From Erythrobasidium yunnanense (Eukaryota > Basidiomycota > Cystobasidiomycetes > Erythrobasidiales > Erythrobasidiaceae), in NCBI GenBank assembly GCA_001600175.1, contig BCJC01000004.1, positions 1,736,001-1,800,000 on the forward strand: a stretch of 64,000 bases of DNA, written 5' to 3'. Shown here in pieces: positions 57,415 to 64,000 of the stretch. The notes below the pieces were generated by a model that made no database searches, was not told where the DNA came from, and saw only the letters and a list, made by a program, of their open reading frames with translations. Each line of letters opens with the position of its first letter. Position 1 is the first letter of the stretch. The position numbers and the translations under genes are program-made.

Positions 57415-59281
57415 ATGGATGGCGATGAACAACGACGGCGTAGTGCTGCCAGCACCAGCAGCAGCAGCAAGCGCAGGACAGTCAGCGCCAGTGCCAGCGG
57501 GAGCGGGAGTAGACGTCAATCCGGGAAGGAGGGCAATGGAAAGGGTAGAAGAACCGAAGCAGCAGAACACATTGCAGCATTACTGGCATCAGCATCAGCA
57601 TCGTGCAAGAAGGCAGACATCAAAGGAATTCTCGTCAGCTCGAATAATCAACCTGAAATGGGCAGCAGCAGGAATGGCAAGTCACGCGGGACATCAACAT
57701 CAACAGAGGATAACGAAGCATACCACAACAATCCAGTACTGGCGCCATTACTCAAACTGCTACCCAAACATGTGGATCCATCGACACTGAAGACGCTCTT
57801 GAAAGGCGTGCATCCATCTGCATTTGGCACGTTCAGAACCAAAGAAGCGTGGAGGAAGGAGAATCCAGATGTACTGAGCAATAGCTTTGATAGCAATAGC
57901 AGAGCAGAATCATGTCCGGCCGGCTGTAGAGGAAGCAGCGACGACGATGATGCAACCTGCTCATACTCATACTCCCCGACCGGATCCTTGTCATCCTTGG
58001 CAGATCTGGAAGAAGAAGAAGCCATATATGATGATACACCAAGTACATCAGTATCGCCCATCCCTCCTCCTCTTCCTTCTTCATCCTCATCCTCCATATC
58101 GCCCCCACGCTATACCAGCGCATATCTGTCTACACCACAAGACCTCTCTCTTCGTCGATATCGCTCAAACAGCTCTATAGCATCAGCATGTACATGCACA
58201 AGCGCCTCTTCCCGCACATCTAGTATACGATTCGCCCCTCTTCCCGAAGAGGAACTCCAAAACAGAGAGCGTAAACCTCAGCTCAGCTATGCAATGGGCA
58301 TAGCTGGAAGAGCAAAGATGTTACAAGGAAGGAAAGGGCCTGAAAACTTGATGGAAGACTCGGTCGACGAGATATTCGATCCGGAGCTCAGGCAAATAGA
58401 TGCAGAATTCGACGAGGAGGAGGACCTAGACCGCAGATCTTCAGATATCACGCTCAGATATAATGAAGATGGCGATATTGTCGAAAAGCGGCCTTTGGGC
58501 GTAACACTGGAAGAGGTATATCTTTTCCTTCTTTGTTCTGTGCATCAGCGTACTGACTGTGGCTGTCCAGCTCGTCTTCCCTGTGAAAAAGCATCGACAA
58601 CAAGAGCGCGGCAGATCACGCGCTACATCAGATCTCTCAGCCTCTTTCCAACGGCGAAGCAGCAGCACCGGACCTCCTCTCAGCCCTCCACAAACCGCCA
58701 CTTCCTCTCCGAACAAAGCACAATCACCATCTTCATCATCATCGTCGCCTATATCCTGTCATGCATCTGAAGACTCTTCAGCATATCCTACGCCTATGCA
58801 GACGCCCAGATTTGCAGATCTGAGTCTCGAACAAACACCGATACCTACACCTAGATCTACATCTCCTTCCATACCACATCATTCTCATCATTCGCTAGGT
58901 TTTACTCCCATCTCATCTCCTCCCAAAGACGCCTTTCTTACACACCAAGCTTCACTGCAAGCTGAATCAGCAGAAGAGATCGAAGCAGAAGGTGACCCAT
59001 CTCCGGAACTAGATCCGTGCGACTCTTCTTCCCCCTCAGGCTCCTCTCCCGAATCACCATCTTCAGATTCTTCAGATTTCGAAGACGAAGAAGCATCCTC
59101 GCCTGCAAATGATGATAAAAGTGCCGAGAAGATTGCGAACGGAGATATACCGCTGCCGCAATTACTCATGGCGCAGAACCAGCTCAGGAAAATGCAGAAT
59201 AATGCGCATTCGGCGAGGAAAATTAAGGTGTCGAGACCGCTTTCGAGCACCCGCCCAGGCGGCTCGAAGAAGCGAGCGTGA
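57415..59281 (+). CDS. Disordered protein with FAPLP and GRAKML motifs, copy 2
   Basis: Exons 57415-58515 and 58571-59281 give 603 residues starting MDGDEQRRRS. Much of it is Ser/Glu/Pro-rich and disordered. A folded-looking part is PVLAPLLKLLPKHVDPSTLK (about 103-122). SIRFAPLPEEEL then precedes YAMGIAGRAKMLQG, the same module as in the upstream neighbour. GVTLEELVFPVKKH spans the intron. The C-terminus is basic. It lies 198 bases downstream of copy 1 in the same orientation, so tandem duplication followed by divergence is possible. No enzyme motif is visible. Confidence 0.6.
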
Positions 59282-59945
59282 GATGGTGCTATCAGCACGG
59301 AAGAGCCGCTGCCTCCCTGGGTCACTTACGCTCACGATTCGCCTATCCCATTTCCCACTCATTTTCGATACACTCCCATTGTAGCTATACGCCATTTTCA
59401 CAAATCATTTCTCTTCAATAAGGACACTACTGTCACATAGTGTAAAGCGTCATACCATGCTATACCTATACTCATCTCCAGTCCTCCAGTTCCTCTCATC
59501 ACTGTATCACCCACATTTCCCTGCTCAGTCTCACACATCTAGCTACAAACTGTATACCAGCATTTTCTCCTCATCACACAGTAGTAATCCAGCCAGCACT
59601 GTTATCTAGTTTTTATCGGTAGCAGTTATCGTGACAGTCTACAGAGCAGTACCCCGTTTGTCCATATCGTCGTCACTCCATACCTAGCACAATGCCTCAT
59701 CTACGGCAACGAGTCTGCGCATAGTAGCGATCCTTCGCAATCCGCGGCGTGTTCGTAGCGTTTGCACTTCTCCGCTGGACCTTGCATCGTGAAGTGACGC
59801 TAATGCATTGAGACGGCCCTGACATCCCTCATCTGCGACAAGTCATCTCCATACATGTACTGAAGGACCGCCGCCTCATCGTCTACTTCTTGTTTATACC
59901 TCTACTTCTATCTTCACCCCAAATCTAGAGGCAGTCAAGCCGTTT
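59282..59945. other. Convergent intergenic region, no gene seen (664 bases)
   Basis: This lies between the copy 2 stop and the MFS transporter stop. I found no coding or RNA gene. It is AT/TC-rich with several CACA/CATC stretches. Confidence 0.5.
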
Positions 59946-62017
59946 TCAGGGGGACGATGTCTGCTTGCGTAGACGAACCTCAGAACCACCGTCCCAGCCG
60001 ATGACGCGGGTCGAGTTTGGGCCTCTAGATAGATGAACCAGCAAGCAAGCACCTACTAAACCTAGGGACAGGCCTTGACATGCTCGCCAACCATATTTAG
60101 CGTATACTGCTGATCCAACTGAGGCATTATGGTAGAGGATGACTTCCGTTTAGCCCAAGTTGAGCCGCTCGCAAGTTTATATCTAAGGACTCACCGGCGG
60201 TGCCAGCGACCTGGCCAGTACTGTTAAGTACGTGAGTAAACCATATAGTGAGCTGCGGGAATCTCAAGCCTCTGAATGGTCACACTCACAACCCCGCGAT
60301 CGATAACAGGCTGTTCAGACGAGCCCGATAGATGTCCGAGAGTCTGGCGAGCGAGAATTGTCAGTCTGTAGGCCATCGAGATGGGTTTGTAGCCGACTCA
60401 CGCAAGCACGCGAACTCTGTTCGGTATGGATACCAGCTGCTGCGTGAGGTCGACGAGCTGTGCGACATGCTCGTCATCAGCAGCGCTCGCTTTGGGGTTT
60501 TCGGCTCGCACAATGATGGCCTGTATCGGCCCGCCTATGGACATTCCTGCAACGGCCACCTCGATGGCCCATGTTATTAAGCCTACGCCCAGGCCCAGGC
60601 ACAGTGCTACCCAAGAATCCAGCTGATCGACTAGCCGGCCAGTGAACGGAGCGAGTGCACATCCAACGATCCCGATAAGACTGAAGAGGCCTATTTTGGA
60701 TCTGGCGAGATTGTCCAGAGGGTCAACTTGCAGTCAGCTAACTGGGATCTTGGGTCAAACGGGCATATTGTACGAGAGGGACCTTACGGATTGAAGTCGA
60801 AATGATCATGGAGCAAGTAGGTTAGCGTTGTCCAAAAAGAACCGAATGACATAGACAGCAGGAAATTAAGGAGGAGACTCGTAGAAAGCATCGGGAAGCG
60901 ATAAGGGGCCATAACCATATCGTAGTATCTTGCAAAGTGGAGATGAGCATTTACCGGTCAGAGGCTACATATTGCTGATGTAGATACGATCACTCACATG
61001 CGCCAGATGCTGATGTCTCCTTGCTTGACAGGGACATCCGGAAGGCAGAAGTATGAAAGAACGAGTAGACTTGACGATAAGCCAGTCATAAGCCAGTAGA
61101 CACTTCATGAACGAAGCAGGTTCAGATTTGTGGATCAGTGACAACCTCCCAATATATAACAGCATTTGGCAGCCTCACTCTGGCCAGCCTGCGGCATGAG
61201 CGACAACACCGGATAGAGCGCGAGCTAGTATGCCGCCAAGGGTGAGACCAGCAAGGATGATGCCCATCGCGTGTGCCCTTTGCTCTGGTTTGGCGAGCCC
61301 GAAAGCGAGCGGGGTTAGGAGTCCGGCAGAGCTAGAGCACAGACCCAAGAGGAAGTGTAAGGCCAGGAAAGAGGTGTAAGTCCGACTGGTCGCAATTCCG
61401 ATCTGTATGGGTAGGCAGAGAGCCATGAAAGCGAGTGTAAGATATCGCCGATTTGCGAAATCCCCTGCTGGGGTCACCACCACTAAGCCCAGGGCTGAAC
61501 CAGCTAGAGCACTGTAAGCCATTAGCCATAGTGATGGGCTAGATGAGTTACGCTTATCTAACAAGGAGACTCACAGCGTCGGAACTTTGCTGATATCGGA
61601 GTATGAGACCCGCAGATCCTGAGATAGTATGACGAGGAGTGGTTGGCACCAGAATGGCTGAGAGATGAGGATCATGCAAGCAACAGCGAAGAAAACATTG
61701 ATGGGTAGGGTAAACTTGAAGGTGTCGGGGTTGTACGATGCGGTAGGAGGGGTGAGCAGTCTCCGCCAGAGCCGTTGTCCGACTCTTGAATTGCAGGATG
61801 CAGCATCCACTTCATCGACTATTGTTCGGTCGTTCGCTGCTGCTGGGACGGAAGACGGTGACTTGACATCTATGCTTTCGACTTCGGCGCAAGGACCAAG
61901 GGTAGAGAGTTCTAGATCTGTCGTATGCAGGTCGACGACCCGCTCGTCTTCCTTTGCTGTCTCCGGCTCAGCGTCGCGTCGCTCTCCTACAGTTTTCTCT
62001 TGATGGTCATTGTCCAT
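59946..62017 (-). CDS. DHA-type MFS transporter (AraJ/YnfM-like)
   Basis: A 492-residue facilitator from ten exons: 62017-61575, 61511-61179, 61102-60998, 60928-60788, 60701-60512, 60457-60402, 60343-60293, 60220-60195 (26 bases), 60118-60062 and 60022-59946. The N-terminal 100 residues are acidic and cytosolic. Helices then follow: FTLPINVFFAVACMILIS, GSALGLVVVTPAGDFANRRY (motif A region), ALHFLLGLCSSSAGLL, GIILAGLTLGGILA, IGLFSLIGIVGCALAPFTGR and SDIYRARLNSLLSI. The last is the conserved loop of the AraJ/YnfM group of drug or sugar-efflux MFS proteins. Substrate unknown; this class exports small molecules. Short exons in the second half are all needed for frame. Divergent from the small membrane-protein gene. 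Confidence 0.85.
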
Positions 62018-62380
62018 CCTTCCAATGAACTGGATGCTTGACGACTGACAGCCTCAAGAGGACGTGCATCTGGACATTGACATTACAGTTACTACGTAAA
62101 GGACTGCCTCAACGTAGGCACGCGGTCTGATTATCAACCTTTCCCCCAGAATAGATGCACCTGCTGTTATCGGGACTGAGCGGTACAGCACAAAGAGCCA
62201 CCGATGAGGATACTGTATCTTGATAATGTTCCTTCGACAGCTGGCAAGGTTTCCCGCTTGTCTCCTGCCTTTGATGCAGTCAACTCCTTTCTCCGAGACC
62301 GGTACCACTGCATGCAACCCCACTGCTTTGATGACCATATTGGCTAGGTTCAGCTCAACTGCCTGCATTTGTTACTGACC
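62018..62380. promoter_or_regulatory. Divergent upstream region (363 bases)
   Basis: This separates the MFS transporter start (minus) from the small membrane-protein start (plus). It should hold both promoters. No distinct motif was seen. Confidence 0.4.
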
Positions 62381-63233
62381 ATGCGAGTATCGAGAGGAAT
62401 TACAACCGCGGCTATCGCAACAGCAGCTGGGCTTTCTGGAGTTACAGCTCGGCCAACTCCAGCTTCAACGACCGATGTTGCTAACGACCCAGCTTATACA
62501 CAAGGTGCGTGGCTGTCTACGTTGCGTATATGATCGGTATGCTGACCCTACAAGCAGAGACAAGTCTGCTAGCGCGGAAGGCTGTACGGAGCGAGTCGGG
62601 TGAGCGTACCTATACTCACTTGTCGACTCGGAACTGAGATATACGCCAATGGCAGGCGATATTCCGGCTGCGGCAGGCGTGCCCGCTGTGCAGCAGACAA
62701 GGCGCCGAAGTGCTCGAGATGCCCAACGAATTACAGGTGCGCATCTCCCACGTCGCTCGACCCGCTTAGCTTACTGCAATAGCTAAGTGGTGCTGCCAGT
62801 AAATACTTCTGTCACTGCTACGAAGCGACGTATATCGGTCGATGATAGGCTGGCCCGACGCGCATCCTCCGATAGCAATCTGGAGCGACGCGACAAGACA
62901 GCCCAAGAGAAGCAGGCAGAGAAAGAGTTCAAACAGATCGTTCTGCCCGTCTGGCTTGGCCTGACTGCCGCTGTCACAACTGGAGCTGGTATCGCATACT
63001 ACAAAGGTTATCCTCTGCCATTCATTGGAAGAAGAGGGGATCGTCTACGCCGTAATTCAGAGATCGAAAGCCAGCGGAATGCAGATAATCCCGCTGCCAA
63101 CGTCTCATCCGATGCGAGCATTCCAGCCACACCAGCAACCTTGTCAGGAAGCGGAACGCTGTCTAGACAAGCTACTCAGAACAGCACTAAGAAGGCATGT
63201 ATCGGTAGCAGGCGCTCGTCAGTTCAGCGATAG
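62381..63233 (+). CDS. Small single-pass membrane protein, tandem copy 1
   Basis: Exons 62381-62504, 62558-62599 (42 bases), 62656-62736 and 62788-63233 give 230 residues. The N-terminus MRVSRGITTAAIATAAGLSG is a signal peptide or first helix. A short lumenal region with the basic GVPAVQQTRRRSARDAQ follows. A transmembrane segment VLPVWLGLTAAVTTGAGIAY lies near residue 140, leading to a basic cytosolic tail (GRRGDRLRRN) rich in Ser. No family is recognised. A related gene starts 302 bases downstream. An ER, Golgi or plasma-membrane location is likely. Confidence 0.6.
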
Positions 63234-63534
63234 CCAGTATGCGCTCACTGCTACGCCTGCCTACTAGTATCAGCAGCCCTCGTAGCCATGCATCATGTTG
63301 TAGTCGAATCTGGTATGTACGGAAAGCTCCAGGCTGATGTTTCTCATGTCACCTGTTCCCACCTCACCACTCCTTCACCTACGCTAGACAGCATCAGCTT
63401 TTCAAATGCCTTTGTTCCTACCTTTCGTGATGACCGTTGACATGCCACCCTTTGGCAATGCTAACCCTCTCTCATCTCCCAACTTCAAGTCCATGCGCCC
63501 GATCTCTCGAGTATACTCGACAAAGCAAAGCAAG

Positions 63535-64000
63535 ATGCGAGTACCACGGGGAACAACAGCAGCTGCGCTGGCTGCGTCAGCCACAATGTCTTCAGCTCTA
63601 CCGACTTCCCGTCGCAGTACCAATACTAGCATCAATGCTCACGTAACAGGAGGTGGGCACTACGGAGCAACTCATACACTGCCACGACTGACCGCAACCG
63701 GAATTGGATAGGCATAAGCCTTCAGGATGCTACGCCTCCGCAAAGACGATCCGGTGGGTCCCCAACATCCAGCCTGACTTCCATAACAGAAGCTGAGGAT
63801 GTACCGTGGGCTCCGAGCTGGCCTTGCCTACTGGCATACCTGCGGTGCAGAAGACTAGACACGTAAACGCTCGTGATGCCGCACAAGTCACAAGTTTGTC
63901 TACCTGCTGTCTCATGAAAGCACACTGTAAACTGAGATACGTAACAGCAGCTAGATCGTCCATTGATCTGAGGCCACGAAAGACCATGGAGCCACTAAAG
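63535..64000 (+). CDS. Small membrane/secreted protein, tandem copy 2 (cut by window end)
   Basis: It starts with MRVPRGTTAAALAASATMSS, very like copy 1, and further on (about 63809-63900) encodes GIPAVQKTRHVNARDAAQ, like GVPAVQQTRRRSARDAQ in copy 1. The exons between these two parts could not be joined in frame with strong splice sites, so the gene may be partly decayed or use weak sites, and the 3' end is outside the window. It is probably a tandem duplicate. The 301 bases between the copies (63234-63534) hold no other gene that I could see. Confidence 0.45.

Overview
This window is nuclear DNA of a fungus, most likely a basidiomycete yeast of the Tremellomycetes type. Genes are dense on both strands and cut by many short introns (about 50-75 bases, GT-AG with CTAAC/CTRAY-like branch sites, and two GC-AG introns). 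GC content is moderate and the proteins are typically fungal (Zn2Cys6 regulators, sugar permeases, a Nud1/Cdc11 spindle-pole scaffold, verprolin). The genus is inference. Exon coordinates were worked out by hand from reading frame and splice signals; most models close in frame from start to stop, and a boundary could be off by a base or two.

Left part (1-11371): the 3' end of a sugar permease, a 15-exon DNA polymerase eta gene, a GrpB-family gene, an unrecognised gene, a head-to-head xylose reductase / xylitol dehydrogenase pair, and a cyclin K/T-like gene. Next (12001-24736): a Zn2Cys6 regulator, a small unknown gene, an intracellular GH43 glycosidase, a lactose/cellodextrin-type permease, an intracellular GH1 beta-glucosidase, and a second Zn2Cys6 regulator that is a paralogue of the first. 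Read together, 6765-24736 looks like a catabolic cluster for short plant-wall sugars: import by the permease, cleavage inside the cell by GH1 and GH43, and conversion of xylose to xylulose by the reductase and dehydrogenase, with paired regulators. This is the most notable content of the window.

Middle (25273-47038): a STRAP-like WD40 protein, a coiled-coil protein, a flavin-reductase-like protein, the Nud1/Cdc11 scaffold, an orphan gene, a secreted cysteine-containing protein, verprolin/WIP, MCM-binding protein and RIO1 kinase (start codons 12 bases apart), and a YTH-domain RNA reader. These are mostly housekeeping genes.

Right part (47297-64000): a ferric-reductase/NOX-type oxidoreductase, a large membrane glycoprotein, an orphan gene with a decayed tandem copy, a BTB protein, two neighbouring disordered proteins that share a short motif, a DHA-type MFS transporter, and a pair of related small membrane proteins, the second cut by the window end. 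I saw no tRNA, rRNA, CRISPR array, DNA transposon, or virus-like or LTR element.
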